A DNA stretch of 64,000 nucleotides from Psychrobacter celer (GCF_016107555.1 NZ_JABASU010000008.1:41497-105496), one strand, 5' to 3'. Shown: positions 28,062 through 37,331, numbered from the stretch's first letter. Notes: generated by a model from the letters alone, not told the origin. Made by a program: numbers and translations.

Positions 28062-28096
28062 AAAAACGGTGTGGAATAGTTTCACGCCGTTTTTTT
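28062..28096 (+). terminator. Terminator after rpsO
   Basis: A 12-bp stem with one wobble/mismatch (28062-28073 with 28083-28094) has a 9-base loop and ends in a T-run. Confidence 0.88.
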
Positions 28097-28235
28097 ATGC
28101 TTATTTATAAGAAGTTAAGAAGTAATACTGTCTGCATCGGGGGTACGTGTGGCACGTGCGCTGTGTGTTATTCTTACTGTCTGTTATAGTGATAATGGCC
28201 GAGCATCAGCGGTGGACGTGCCGTTTTGTAATTGA

Positions 28236-28265
28236 TTGGTCAATAGCCACAAATCACTGTAAAAT
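28236..28265 (+). promoter_or_regulatory. Candidate pnp promoter
   Basis: TTGGTC (28236-28241), 18-base spacer and TAAAAT (28260-28265) lie in the 555-base space between the rpsO terminator and pnp. If used, the leader would be about 380 bases. Confidence 0.35.
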
Positions 28266-28522
28266 AATGCATTGTTAACTTGATGGCTTAGCGATTGTTA
28301 GATAGAGGACTTGCCAGTGAGTAGGGTGTTTATGCAGGGAGTGCCAATAAGGCAGTCATCATAAATATATTGCACAAGGTAGCATGCAGGTAGCTAAGCG
28401 CGCTGCATCAGTTTTAGATAATAGATCGATCAAACGATAGTAAGACCACATCTGCACAGCCACATATACATACCAGCAAAATATCTGTGGCAGGCATGGA
28501 TACAAAGATCGTAATGAGATAT

Positions 28523-28568
28523 GCCGCCGCGGCGATGACATAGCAAACGATGTCAGTCAGCAGGCGGC
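28523..28568 (+). other. Nested hairpin in the pnp leader, possible RNase III site
   Basis: An outer perfect GCCGCC/GGCGGC (28523-28528 with 28563-28568) encloses a perfect TGACAT/ATGTCA (28536-28541 with 28550-28555). It ends 83 bases before the pnp ATG. In E. coli a leader stem-loop cut by RNase III mediates PNPase autoregulation, and the position here fits that role. The rest of the 710-base rpsO-pnp gap shows no gene. Confidence 0.5.
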
Positions 28569-28651
28569 TATATTCAAAGAATTTTAATGACAGATATCGG
28601 CTTTATACGATGCTGATATTAGTTTTTGTCAGTCAACATTAGGAAGATTAT

Positions 28652-30754
28652 ATGACAATGTTTAATACCATTAAGCGCGAATTTCAGTATGGCGACCAGC
28701 AGGTTGTCATCGAAACAGGACGCGTGGCTCGTCAAGCCAACTCTATTTTGATTCATATGGGCGGGGTGACTGTCCTTGTAGCAGCGGTAGTAAAATCAGA
28801 AGCCAAAGAAGGTCAAAACTTCTTTCCGCTCACCGTAAACTATCAAGAAAAAATGTATGCCGCGGGTAAGATCCCAGGCGCTTATGGCAAACGTGAAGGC
28901 CGCGCTAGCGAGTTTGAAACTCTTACCTCGCGTCTTATCGACCGTCCGATTCGCCCGTTGTTTCCTGAAGGTTATGTAAACGAAATCCAAATTACCGCCA
29001 CCGTGGTGTCATCAGACAAGACTCAGTCTGCTGATATCGCAGCGCTTATCGGTGCGTCAGCGGCACTTGCTATCTCTGATGCGCCATTTAATGGCCCTGT
29101 CGCGGCAGCGCGTGTTGGTTTTATCAATGGTGAATATGTTCTCAACCCAACGCTTGAGCAGCTAGAGAGTAGTGATCTGGATTTGGTGGTTGCCGGTACC
29201 AAGTCAGCAGTGTTGATGGTAGAGTCTGAGGCCGCAGAGCTGTCAGAAGATCAGATGTTGGGCGCTGTGTTATACGGTCATCAGCAGCAGCAAATCGTCA
29301 TCGATAATATCGCCTCTTTGGCAGAAGAAGTCGGCACTGCCAAGCAAGAATTTGCGTCACCTGAGCGAGATCAGACGCTTGAGAGTAGCATGAAAGCGCA
29401 GTTTGGTGAGCAAGTGGCTGATGCCTATACCATCACCAACAAACAAGATCGCTATAGCAAACTTGATGATATCAAAAATGCTGCCATCGAAGCGCTGGCA
29501 GGGGATAGCGAATCAGAAGACTATGACAGCAAAGTCTCTGAGATAAAAGACATCTACGAAGATCTGAAATACCGCACCGTTCGTGACAATATCTTATCAG
29601 GTAAGCCGCGTATCGATGGCCGTGACCTTGAGACCGTGCGTGCGCTAGACGTGCAAGTTGGCGTATTACCTTATACCCACGGTTCTGCGCTATTTACGCG
29701 TGGTGAGACGCAGGCGCTAGTAACCACGACGTTGGGTAACAGCCGTGATGTCAATATGATTGATTCACTAAGCGGTACGATTCGTGATCATTTCATGCTG
29801 CATTACAACTTCCCGCACTTTTCTGTCGGCGAGACAGGCCGTGAAGGTATCCCTAAGCGCCGTGAGATCGGTCATGGTCGCCTAGCGCGCCGCGGTGTTC
29901 AAGCCATGCTACCAGATAGCGAGCGCTTCCCGTACGTCATTCGTGTGGTATCGGAGATTACCGAGTCAAATGGTTCGTCTTCTATGGCGTCTGTGTGCGG
30001 TGCTAGCTTGGCATTGATGGATGCTGGCGTGCCTCTAAAAGCCCCTGTGGCAGGTATTGCTATGGGCCTGGTAAAAGAGGGCGATCGCTTTGCTGTTCTA
30101 TCAGATATCTTAGGTGACGAAGATCATTTGGGCGACATGGACTTTAAAGTGGCGGGCTCAAAAGACGGTATCACTGCGCTGCAGATGGATATCAAAATCG
30201 AAGGCATCACCCCTGACATCATGGAGCAAGCGCTAAAGCAAGCGCATGCTGGTCGTATTCATATCCTTGAGGCGATGAATAAAGTCTTGCCGCAAAGCCG
30301 TACTGAGATAAACGCGCATGCACCAAACTATGCGGTCATCGAGATCAATCCAGACAAGATCCGTGATGTCATCGGTAAAGGCGGCGCCATGATTCGTCAG
30401 TTGACTGAAGAGACTGGTGCAGTCATTGATATCGATGACGGTGGTACGATTCGTATCTTTGGTGAAAACAAAGCAGCGACCAAAGCGGCAATTGGCAAAA
30501 TTGAAGCGTTGACGGCTGAAGTGGAAGTAGGCAAAACGTATGCCGGTACGGTTGCCCGTATCGTAGACTTTGGTGCCTTTGTCAATGTACTGCCAAACAC
30601 TGATGGCCTTGTGCATATCTCACAAATCGCAGAAGAGCGCGTCGAGAGCGTATCAGACTATCTAAGCGAAGGTCAGGCAGTCAATGTCTTGGTTCAAGAC
30701 GTCGACAACCGTGGTCGCATCAAGCTAACCATGAAGGGTGTTGAGCAAAATTAA
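28652..30754 (+). CDS. pnp: Polynucleotide phosphorylase
   Basis: Phosphorolytic 3'-5' exoribonuclease, trimeric core of the RNA degradosome. Two RNase PH domains (about residues 10-145 and 310-460) are joined by an alpha-helical domain. [20 protein letters not shown] and the second-domain [32 protein letters not shown] (span 320-351) are diagnostic. KH ([18 protein letters not shown]) and S1 ([20 protein letters not shown]) domains finish the protein. 700 residues is normal. PNPase is often needed for growth in the cold. Confidence 0.98.
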   Translation: MTMFNTIKREFQYGDQQVVIETGRVARQANSILIHMGGVTVLVAAVVKSEAKEGQNFFPLTVNYQEKMYAAGKIPGAYGKREGRASEFETLTSRLIDRPIRPLFPEGYVNEIQITATVVSSDKTQSADIAALIGASAALAISDAPFNGPVAAARVGFINGEYVLNPTLEQLESSDLDLVVAGTKSAVLMVESEAAELSEDQMLGAVLYGHQQQQIVIDNIASLAEEVGTAKQEFASPERDQTLESSMKAQFGEQVADAYTITNKQDRYSKLDDIKNAAIEALAGDSESEDYDSKVSEIKDIYEDLKYRTVRDNILSGKPRIDGRDLETVRALDVQVGVLPYTHGSALFTRGETQALVTTTLGNSRDVNMIDSLSGTIRDHFMLHYNFPHFSVGETGREGIPKRREIGHGRLARRGVQAMLPDSERFPYVIRVVSEITESNGSSSMASVCGASLALMDAGVPLKAPVAGIAMGLVKEGDRFAVLSDILGDEDHLGDMDFKVAGSKDGITALQMDIKIEGITPDIMEQALKQAHAGRIHILEAMNKVLPQSRTEINAHAPNYAVIEINPDKIRDVIGKGGAMIRQLTEETGAVIDIDDGGTIRIFGENKAATKAAIGKIEALTAEVEVGKTYAGTVARIVDFGAFVNVLPNTDGLVHISQIAEERVESVSDYLSEGQAVNVLVQDVDNRGRIKLTMKGVEQN

Positions 30755-30794
30755 GCTGTCGTTATAAGCGTTTGATGCGTTTTATAAACACCCA

Positions 30795-30841
30795 AAACCG
30801 CTTTAAGTTGTTCTTTATGAACGCTTAAGGCGGTTTTTTTT
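30795..30841 (+). terminator. Terminator after pnp
   Basis: A 13-bp stem with one wobble (30795-30807 with 30824-30836) and a 16-base loop is followed by a T-run of at least eight, counting stem bases. Confidence 0.9.
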
Positions 30842-30963
30842 GGCCGTTATAAAGCCGATAGCTCATACAACACAATCAATATACATGTTGCTGGTGCCGG
30901 CTGGTGTGTCGGTTAGACTTAAGCAAGCACGGATGTTATTTGGTAGATTGTCTTAATGGATGA

Positions 30964-31527
30964 TTAAATGTCAAAATGCTTGGGGACGTGTATATCGATA
31001 CGCAGTTTGGGCAGATCTTGTAAATGCTGCATCAAAAGCGGTAATGTCTCTGTAGCCCAATCTGGCGGTACGGCGTTTGCTAAATGCGCGGTAGCAGGTG
31101 AGTGGTGCCGCGTAGTATCATAAATTAAGGGACGGGCCAGAAGCGCGGCCCTACGCATTCCTTGATAGCGTATCAGCGGTATCAGCTGCTCACGTAACTG
31201 TATCAACGCGGCAGTCAGCCAGCGCATACGAGCTGAATGATAGGGATGGTCTGATATCACAAGATTGGCAATGTGGCTTGGCTGATTGCCATTACTACTG
31301 GCTGCAAGTCCCGCTTGCTCGCGCATGCGCTTATGCAAAAGACAGCTGCCCACGTGCAAGCTACCGTCGCGGCAGGCACGATGATAACGCTGGTAGTTGT
31401 CAGGAAACAGCGTTTTGGCGCGCGTGAGAATAGGGTCTAACAAAATGCCAGCAGTATTGACAGGCAGGATAAGCAGCTGCGCGCTACTATTTAAGATAGG
31501 GGCGTGAGTGAGTTGGATGCTTGCCAT
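30964..31527 (-). CDS. Divergent macrodomain-like protein
   Basis: The 187-residue protein aligns by eye with DarG-type macrodomains. LLILPVNTAGILLDPIL stands where DarG has a VNTVNTVGVMGKGIAL-like segment. It is followed by FPDNYQRYHRACRDGSLHVG (compare FPENF.AY..AC..GEV), then HIANLVISDHPYHSARMRWL and a closing LRIDIHVP strand. Macrodomains bind ADP-ribose or remove it. Here the Gly/Lys catalytic loop and the second glycine-rich loop are not conserved, so a reader role or altered activity is likelier. No DarT-like toxin is nearby. It follows a membrane-anchored coiled-coil gene by 22 bases, so the two are probably cotranscribed. The call rests on pattern reading only. Confidence 0.6.
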   Translation of the reverse strand: MASIQLTHAPILNSSAQLLILPVNTAGILLDPILTRAKTLFPDNYQRYHRACRDGSLHVGSCLLHKRMREQAGLAASSNGNQPSHIANLVISDHPYHSARMRWLTAALIQLREQLIPLIRYQGMRRAALLARPLIYDTTRHHSPATAHLANAVPPDWATETLPLLMQHLQDLPKLRIDIHVPKHFDI

Positions 31528-31549
31528 GATCAGCCCCTTAAAAAAATCC

Positions 31550-32140
31550 TTATTGCTCAGTGGTTTTGCTGGCGTTATCCGCTTCTAGCTGGGCGATTTG
31601 CTGTTCGAGTAGAGCGATTTGCTCTGCTTTCATATCTGCAAGTTTTTTATTCATTGCTAATTGCTCAGCGGCCAGTTTTTCTTGCTCGGCGAGACGTTGG
31701 CGCTCATCTTCTAACCGATCAATCTCTTCTTTGGCTAAGCTATTATTCTGTGGTAGCGGTGCTTGTAGGATGGCTTTTGGATCTGGTATTTGGTTGCTGG
31801 CTATCGCAGCGCTATTGTTTTCGGTATTTATCGTATCATTATCACGGCTGGTGCCATCATCAGCCGTGTCATCTATATTACCTTCTACATCACTCTTTAT
31901 ATCATCTGGTGAGACATCGGGAGACGCTACTGTATTTGTTGTTTTAGTCTGTTCAGCTAAGGCCGACGAGGATTGGTCGATAGGCTCGCTTACTTTAGGC
32001 TGAGACTGCGTCCAAATAAAGTAACCAAAAGCTGCAACAAGCAAAACCAATATCACAGCGACTGCGGCTTTTGAGTGCGATTTAGAGGGTTTGTTGTTTA
32101 GATGCTTATTTAATAAAGGGTGCGGTTTTTTGTTTTTCAT
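31550..32140 (-). CDS. Membrane-anchored coiled-coil protein, unknown
   Basis: No family is recognised. Residues 1-24 are basic, 25-44 form one membrane helix (AVAVILVLLVAAFGYFIW), 50-115 are a low-complexity acidic Ser/Thr/Asp/Asn-rich linker, and about 130-190 are a heptad-like Glu/Gln/Leu coiled coil (EEIDRLEDERQRLAEQEKL). This topology puts the coiled coil in the periplasm. The macrodomain-like gene is 22 bases downstream. Upstream is a terminator, so it has its own promoter. Confidence 0.7.
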   Translation of the reverse strand: MKNKKPHPLLNKHLNNKPSKSHSKAAVAVILVLLVAAFGYFIWTQSQPKVSEPIDQSSSALAEQTKTTNTVASPDVSPDDIKSDVEGNIDDTADDGTSRDNDTINTENNSAAIASNQIPDPKAILQAPLPQNNSLAKEEIDRLEDERQRLAEQEKLAAEQLAMNKKLADMKAEQIALLEQQIAQLEADNASKTTEQ

Positions 32141-32192
32141 ACTTTGATCGATTTATGTCAAAGATATCAGTGCCCATACTATAGCAAACTCA

Positions 32193-32225
32193 AAATAAAA
32201 AGCCTATCTATTAAAAGATAGGCTT
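32193..32225 (-). terminator. Terminator downstream of yheV (minus strand)
   Basis: A perfect 10-bp stem (32200-32209 with 32216-32225) with a 6-base loop, read on the minus strand, is followed by TTTATTTT. Confidence 0.85.
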
Positions 32226-32250
32226 AAAACACCGTTAAAGAATAAAACAC

Positions 32251-32272
32251 GTCGCTATCTTCAAATAGCGAC
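32251..32272 (-). terminator. First of two tandem hairpins after yheV
   Basis: A perfect 8-bp stem GTCGCTAT/ATAGCGAC with a 6-base loop lies just after the yheV stop. On the minus strand it is followed by GTGTTTTATTCTTT, a moderate T-rich tail. With the next hairpin it forms a double terminator. Confidence 0.65.
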
Positions 32273-32281
32273 ATGTACCGT

Positions 32282-32539
32282 TTAGGGCTTAAACTTCACT
32301 GTCCCGCTGGTACCTGTGGTCATGGCATCGCGAGCGATCTGGTCTTCGGCATGGTTCTTGGCACTGATGGCATCAGGGTCTGGACGGCGCTCTGTGTGCC
32401 CGCACTGGGTACACTCGATATATTCATCAGCTACGGGCGTGACGATATTTACCTGCACCACCGCATCCATCGCCTGACATTTAGGGCAACGAACGCCTGC
32501 TAAAAACCGGCGCTTGGGGGTTGATGATTGATAGCGCAT
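32282..32539 (-). CDS. yheV: YheV family zinc-ribbon protein
   Basis: An 85-residue protein with two CxxC pairs, CPKC (about residue 18) and CTQC (about 43), making a small zinc ribbon of the YheV/DUF2387 type. Its start is MRYQSSTPKRRFLAGVRCP. The function of YheV is unknown. Its ATG directly abuts the prlC stop codon (TAAATG), showing translational coupling with oligopeptidase A. Confidence 0.88.
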   Translation of the reverse strand: MRYQSSTPKRRFLAGVRCPKCQAMDAVVQVNIVTPVADEYIECTQCGHTERRPDPDAISAKNHAEDQIARDAMTTGTSGTVKFKP

Positions 32540-34735
32540 TTAGATGCCCTCGCGCGTGCTGTGACGCGTGCTATGAGTAGTATCGGTATTTTGCATGCCT
32601 TGAGTCGCGACAAAACCGCTATGGCGCAATAAAGCATCAATGCTGGCACTACGGCCACGGAAGTTTTCAAAGTTGGTCTTGGCAGGGAAGCTACCACCGA
32701 CCGACAAAATCGTCTCACGAAAAGCCTTACCAGTGATAGGGTTAAAGATACCCTCTTCTTCAAACTTGCTAAAGGCATCGGCAGAGAGTAGCTCTGCCCA
32801 TTTGTACGAGTAGTAGCCAGCCGCATAGCCGCCTGCAAAGATATGACTAAAGCCATTGGCAAAACGGTTGTAGTCGGGGGTTTGCATGAGAGCGACGTCA
32901 CGACGTACCGCATCTAGTGTTGCCAAAATACCCTCATAATCAAGTGCTGGCGTGTGTGCATGAATCAGCAAATCAAACAAGGCAAACTCGATTTGACGTA
33001 AGGTCTGCATGCCGCTTTGGAAGTTTTTTACCGCCAGTAGGGCATCAAGCTTATCGGTTGGTAGAGGCTCGTCAGTATCGACGTGACGACTAATCAGCGC
33101 GATGCCCTCGCTGTCCCATGCCCAGTTTTCCATAAACTGACTGGGCAGCTCGACGGCGTCCCATTCAACCCCATTGACCCCAGCCACATCGCCGACCGTC
33201 ACTTGGGTCAATAAATGATGGAGACCGTGACCAAACTCATGAAATAAGGTCAATACCTCATCATGGGTCAATAAGCTTGGCTTGCCATCTAAGGCAGGGG
33301 TGAAGTTGCCAACCATAAAGCAAACTGGTAGCTGCTGATGCTCTGTGGCCTCATGACGATAGCGCGACTGAAAGCCACTCATCCATGCGCCGCCGCGCTT
33401 GCCACTACGAGCAAACAAGTCGAAGTAAAACCCTCCAAGCAATGTATCATCGGCATCAAACAACTGATAAAAACGCACGTCATTGTGCCAGCGCGATACC
33501 GATTCGCTGTGCTCTTGTACCTTGATACCGTATAAGCGCTCAACGATTGCAAACAAGCCGCTGATGACCTTTGGTAAGGGGAAATATGGACGGATCTCTT
33601 CTTGCGACAAGCTAAACTTGCTTTGTTTAACTTTTTCGGCGATATAAGCGCTGTCCCAGGGCTGTAGCTCATCAATGCCGTAGTCTTGGGCGCATGTCTG
33701 TAGCTGCGCTAAGTCCTGCTGCGCCGCTGGCGTGGCCTGCGCGGCCAAGTTGCGTAAAAAGTCTTCGACCTCTGTCACACTGTCCGCCATCTTGGTCGAT
33801 AAAGAAACCTCTGCATAATTATCAAAACCCAACAGCTTGGCTTTTTGTTCACGCAGCTGCAAAATCTGACTCATGATATCCGCGTTATTTAGCGACTCGC
33901 CTTTGGCATTGGTATGGATGTCAAACTCTGAGGCACGGGTCACATACGCGCGGTATAGCGTCTCGCGCAAATCACGGTCGTCGGCATGGGTCATGATGGC
34001 CAAATATACAGGGATGTTTAAGCTGGCTACATAATAAGGCGTTGGTAGTGCATCGACATCGGCCTGTGAGAGCGTACCACGAGCCAGCTCACGCGCTTTA
34101 TATTGTTCACCGGCATCTGCTAGCAGTGCTAAGCCACTGTCGGTTAACCCTGCCAACTGCGCTTGGCTAAGCGGCAGAGCATAAGCTTGAGTGGCGTCCA
34201 AAATATGGTCTGAAAACGTCGCAGATAAAGTTGAGAGCTTGCTTTGAATATCAGCAAAAGTGGCTTGCTCCTCTTTTGGCAATGCCACGCCTGATAGCTC
34301 AAAGCTACGCAGTGCCAGCTCAATCGCCCGTGCGCGCGCAGGCTCAAGCGCTGCAAAAAACGCTGTGTCATTTTTGATGGCTTGATAACGGCCAAAGAGC
34401 GGTTGGTGTTGGCCGACACGTGTGCCATAAGCAGAAAGCTTGGGGAGCAGCTCGTGATGTACCTGACGGATATCATCATTGCTCATCACGCTATTTAGAT
34501 GCGATAAAATCCCCCAACTGCGGTCCAACGCCAAATTGATATGGTCAAAGCTCATCACATCTGCCAGTGCTTGCTCAGCACTGATTTGGCGGTCAGCTGG
34601 CAAGGAGTCTAAAGCGGGCATTGTATCTAAAAAAGCATTGGCCGCATCAATGGCGCTGCGGACTTGGTCTTGTAGAGTGGCGGGTGAGACGTTGTCAAAA
34701 TCGACAAGGTGTAATGCTGGAGAAATGGCTGTCAT
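32540..34735 (-). CDS. prlC: Oligopeptidase A, M3 family zinc metallopeptidase
   Basis: Cytoplasmic thimet-like peptidase that degrades oligopeptides, including cleaved signal peptides. The zinc motif is LFHEFGHGLHHLL (HExxH, about residue 505), with the third ligand Glu about 25 residues on in GVEWDAVELPSQFMENWAW. 731 residues is longer than E. coli PrlC (680). The open frame runs upstream to a TTG, but ATG at 34735 (MTAISPALHL) is closer to the family start. The C-terminus has a polar Thr/Ser/His-rich tail (DTTHSTRHSTREGI). Coupled to yheV. Confidence 0.95.
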   Translation of the reverse strand: MTAISPALHLVDFDNVSPATLQDQVRSAIDAANAFLDTMPALDSLPADRQISAEQALADVMSFDHINLALDRSWGILSHLNSVMSNDDIRQVHHELLPKLSAYGTRVGQHQPLFGRYQAIKNDTAFFAALEPARARAIELALRSFELSGVALPKEEQATFADIQSKLSTLSATFSDHILDATQAYALPLSQAQLAGLTDSGLALLADAGEQYKARELARGTLSQADVDALPTPYYVASLNIPVYLAIMTHADDRDLRETLYRAYVTRASEFDIHTNAKGESLNNADIMSQILQLREQKAKLLGFDNYAEVSLSTKMADSVTEVEDFLRNLAAQATPAAQQDLAQLQTCAQDYGIDELQPWDSAYIAEKVKQSKFSLSQEEIRPYFPLPKVISGLFAIVERLYGIKVQEHSESVSRWHNDVRFYQLFDADDTLLGGFYFDLFARSGKRGGAWMSGFQSRYRHEATEHQQLPVCFMVGNFTPALDGKPSLLTHDEVLTLFHEFGHGLHHLLTQVTVGDVAGVNGVEWDAVELPSQFMENWAWDSEGIALISRHVDTDEPLPTDKLDALLAVKNFQSGMQTLRQIEFALFDLLIHAHTPALDYEGILATLDAVRRDVALMQTPDYNRFANGFSHIFAGGYAAGYYSYKWAELLSADAFSKFEEEGIFNPITGKAFRETILSVGGSFPAKTNFENFRGRSASIDALLRHSGFVATQGMQNTDTTHSTRHSTREGI

Positions 34736-35290
34736 AGCGGCGTCCGATATCTGATATAAATGAATAATTGACAATCATGCGTTTGGCATGAGGTGGTGTA
34801 GGCGGCCTTATCGTTTTATTTATAAGCTGTATAAAAGATGGGTTCGTTTGCCAAAAATACAACCTACGCGCCAGTCATATCGCAAACAGCGCAAAATCGC
34901 AAACGATGTAAACAGTGCAACAAAACAATGAGCGCACAAAATCATGTAAACAATCCGTCATTTTTTGAGTCAGGCAAGTTTATATACAATAAAGAGTGCT
35001 TCGCTTACAAAGCGCTATCATTTGCTTGCAAAGTCACCCTATAGAGTGTGAGGTTTAGCTGTTAGCATCAAGGTAATGGACTATCAGCACAGACATGACA
35101 CATGACAGACAGTACAACATAAAAAACAGACAGTACAACATAAAAACAAGCAGCTCTGTCTTTTAAATGGATGTTTTTCTAAGCGGCTTTTTTTAATAGA
35201 AGACACCATCTAATAAAAATAAGTGTAAAAAATATTAGGTTTAATAAACACTAAAAAGCCATGAAACCATAATAAAACAAGGAGCAATAT
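34736..35290. other. 555-bp region between prlC and the baeRF-type gene
   Basis: No convincing gene; a 68-codon frame at 34838-35044 lacks a ribosome site and family character. The region must hold divergent promoters. It contains a 21-bp tandem duplication at 35105-35146, and an AT-rich leader before 35291. Confidence 0.45.
35105..35146 (+). repeat. Two tandem 21-bp units
   Basis: The unit beginning ACAGACAGTACAACATAAAA is present twice head to tail without mismatch. It lies 145 bases upstream of the baeRF-type gene. Confidence 0.85.
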
Positions 35291-36403
35291 ATGAAAGCAA
35301 CTCTAAAGAGCTTACGTGAAACCAAAGCCAACCCTGCGGTCAGTATCTTTGTAAAAACGCATCGTGAGCACCCTGCCAACGATCAAGACCCTATTGCCCT
35401 AAAAAACCAATTAAAAGTCGTCGAAGAGCGCTTAAACAGTGAATATGATAAGCGTACGGCTACTACTATTTTGGACAATATCTACGCAAAAACCAAAGAG
35501 CTCAACCATAACTATAACCTTGACACCTTAGCGATATTTGCCAGCACCGATGATGTAAAAGTCATTCGTATGCCGATCGATACCCAGGAGCGCGTCGTTA
35601 TCTCAGATCGTTTTGCCACTCGTGATCTAGTACGTGATATGGCAAGTGCGGTCCACTACTACACCGTGGTGCTAACCCGCGAACATGCGCGCCTCATCGA
35701 AGCCTCGAACGATCGCGTCATCAGAGAGTTTGACAAAGATGACGATGCACAAAACAACATGGAAAACATCCCATTTCCTGTAGAAAATAACGGCCCCTAT
35801 ACCACAGGCGATGGTGGCTCAGATCGCTCATCAAACAACGAAAGCAGCTATCTCAAAGAATTCTTTAATCAAGTTGATAAAAGCGTGCAAGAGCTGTGGG
35901 GCGAGAATAAAATGCCGCTGGTCATCGTGGGTGATGCTAAAAACATCGGCTACTATAAAGAAGTCTGTGACCGTCCTGACAACATCATTGCTACCGTCAC
36001 CAATGCGACCAACCTAGAAGATGGCAGCGCTCAGCATATCATCGATAGCGTACAAGAAGCGGTCGAGGGCTATCGCTCGTCGCTACATCAAGAAGCCCTC
36101 GGTGAGATAGATAAAGCGCGTGGCGCCAGTATGCTCCAGACTGACTTGCAAGAAGTCTATCGCCGTGCCTATCAAGGCGTGGGCGAGACCCTCTATGTCC
36201 GCCGCGGTTATATCCAGCCTGCAAAGATAGATGAACAAGCGCAGACCCTGAGCCTCGCAGACGACCCAGCTGCTGATGGCGTGACGGATGATGCCATCGG
36301 TGAAATCATTGAGCATGTCATTCATAATGGTGGTAAAGCGGTGTTTATGCCACAAGATATCATGGGTGCAGACCAACCGATTGCTCTGGTGACTCGCTAC
36401 TAA
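35291..36403 (+). CDS. Bacterial eRF1-like protein (baeRF family, probably family 3)
   Basis: The 370-residue protein fits the baeRF group, bacterial relatives of archaeo-eukaryotic release factor aRF1/eRF1. A predicted alpha/beta N-terminal domain (1-150, MPIDTQERVVISDRFATRDLV) is followed by a Gly/Ser-rich loop TTGDGGSDRSSNNESS at about 171-187. Then comes an RNase H-like middle domain (LKEFFNQVDKSVQELW, MPLVIVGD) and a C-terminal L7Ae-like part ending GGKAVFMPQDIMGADQPIALVTRY (span 347-370). eRF1 has GGQ in the loop; here it is GGS. Proposed roles for baeRFs in ribosome rescue are unproved. AAGGAG precedes the ATG. Monocistronic with a strong terminator. Confidence 0.7.
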   Translation: MKATLKSLRETKANPAVSIFVKTHREHPANDQDPIALKNQLKVVEERLNSEYDKRTATTILDNIYAKTKELNHNYNLDTLAIFASTDDVKVIRMPIDTQERVVISDRFATRDLVRDMASAVHYYTVVLTREHARLIEASNDRVIREFDKDDDAQNNMENIPFPVENNGPYTTGDGGSDRSSNNESSYLKEFFNQVDKSVQELWGENKMPLVIVGDAKNIGYYKEVCDRPDNIIATVTNATNLEDGSAQHIIDSVQEAVEGYRSSLHQEALGEIDKARGASMLQTDLQEVYRRAYQGVGETLYVRRGYIQPAKIDEQAQTLSLADDPAADGVTDDAIGEIIEHVIHNGGKAVFMPQDIMGADQPIALVTRY

Positions 36404-36471
36404 ACCGGGGCTGCCAGATACTGGCGTGATACGATGACGTATTAGCCATCGGCGGCAGTTAGGTATAACAT

Positions 36472-36507
36472 AAGAGCATTGGTTCACAACGAATCAATGC
36501 TCTTTTT
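36472..36507 (+). terminator. Terminator after the baeRF-type gene
   Basis: A 14-bp stem with one wobble (36472-36485 with 36491-36504) and a 5-base loop is followed by TTT. It ends 57 bases before the next gene. Confidence 0.92.
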
Positions 36508-36563
36508 ACGTCGGTTTTGGCTCACCGCAGACCATGCCGCCTTTATCCTACCATACTGAGTTT

Positions 36564-37331
36564 ATGACCAAACCTATGACTACCACGACTTCTTTTGTTT
36601 TAACCAGCTATAACATTCATAAAGGCATGTCGCCGATGAACCGCCAAGTCAAAATACAAGGCATCGCGCAAGCGCTCGATATCATAGGTTCTGATGTGCT
36701 GTGTTTGCAAGAAGTGCAGGGTCAAAACCTAAAGCGCAATATGCAATACAATGAGTACCCTGACCAATCTCAGCATGAGTGGTTTGGCGAGTACCTAAAA
36801 CTGCAAAACAGCTACGGCAAAAACTCAGAGTACGAAAATGGCCATCATGGCAATGCGGTGCTCAGCCGCTTCCCATTAGACCCAAAGCATAACGTCAATA
36901 TCACCGTCAATAAGCTAGAGCAGCGCGGCGTTCTCCACTGTGAAGTACAACCCGTCGGCTGGGAGCGGCCAGTGGTGGTATTGTGCGCGCATCTAAACTT
37001 GTTTGAGCGCGACCGTATCAAACAGTATGAGGCCATCGCTAACTATGTACGTAACGAAATCGATGACGACCAACCTCTGGTTTTGGCTGGGGATTTTAAT
37101 GACTGGAAAAAAATGTCTTGTGATAAGTTGGCGGCCAGCCTCGGCATGACGGAAGCCTTTAAGCACTGTCATGGCAAGCTCTTGCCCACCTTTCCAGCCA
37201 AGCTACCAGTGCTCAGCTTAGATCGTATCTATGTGCGTAATCTGACGGTCAAAGACGCGTGGGTGCACACGGGCAAGCCTTGGTCGACTCTATCTGATCA
37301 TCTGCCGCTTAGTGCTGAGCTGACCTTATAG
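36564..37331 (+). CDS. Endonuclease/exonuclease/phosphatase (EEP) family protein
   Basis: A metal-dependent phosphodiesterase fold. Motifs run in order: SYNIHKG (metal/active-site Asn), LCLQEVQ (metal-binding Glu), CAHLNLF, LAGDFNDWK (Asp and Asn) and the end LSDHLPLSAEL with SDH. There is no signal peptide. The family includes nucleases and phospholipid phosphodiesterases (YbhP type), and the substrate cannot be named. The frame opens at 36534 but ATG at 36564 has GAG upstream and loses nothing conserved; a third ATG at 36576 is also possible. Confidence 0.85.
   Translation: MTKPMTTTTSFVLTSYNIHKGMSPMNRQVKIQGIAQALDIIGSDVLCLQEVQGQNLKRNMQYNEYPDQSQHEWFGEYLKLQNSYGKNSEYENGHHGNAVLSRFPLDPKHNVNITVNKLEQRGVLHCEVQPVGWERPVVVLCAHLNLFERDRIKQYEAIANYVRNEIDDDQPLVLAGDFNDWKKMSCDKLAASLGMTEAFKHCHGKLLPTFPAKLPVLSLDRIYVRNLTVKDAWVHTGKPWSTLSDHLPLSAELTL

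Noticed and set aside
30964..32140. DarTG toxin-antitoxin system
   Set aside because: Although one gene resembles the DarG macrodomain, the neighbour is a membrane coiled-coil protein with no DarT features.
34838..35044. 68-codon frame between prlC and the baeRF-type gene
   Set aside because: No ribosome site, odd composition, and unlike any family I know; most likely chance in a promoter region.
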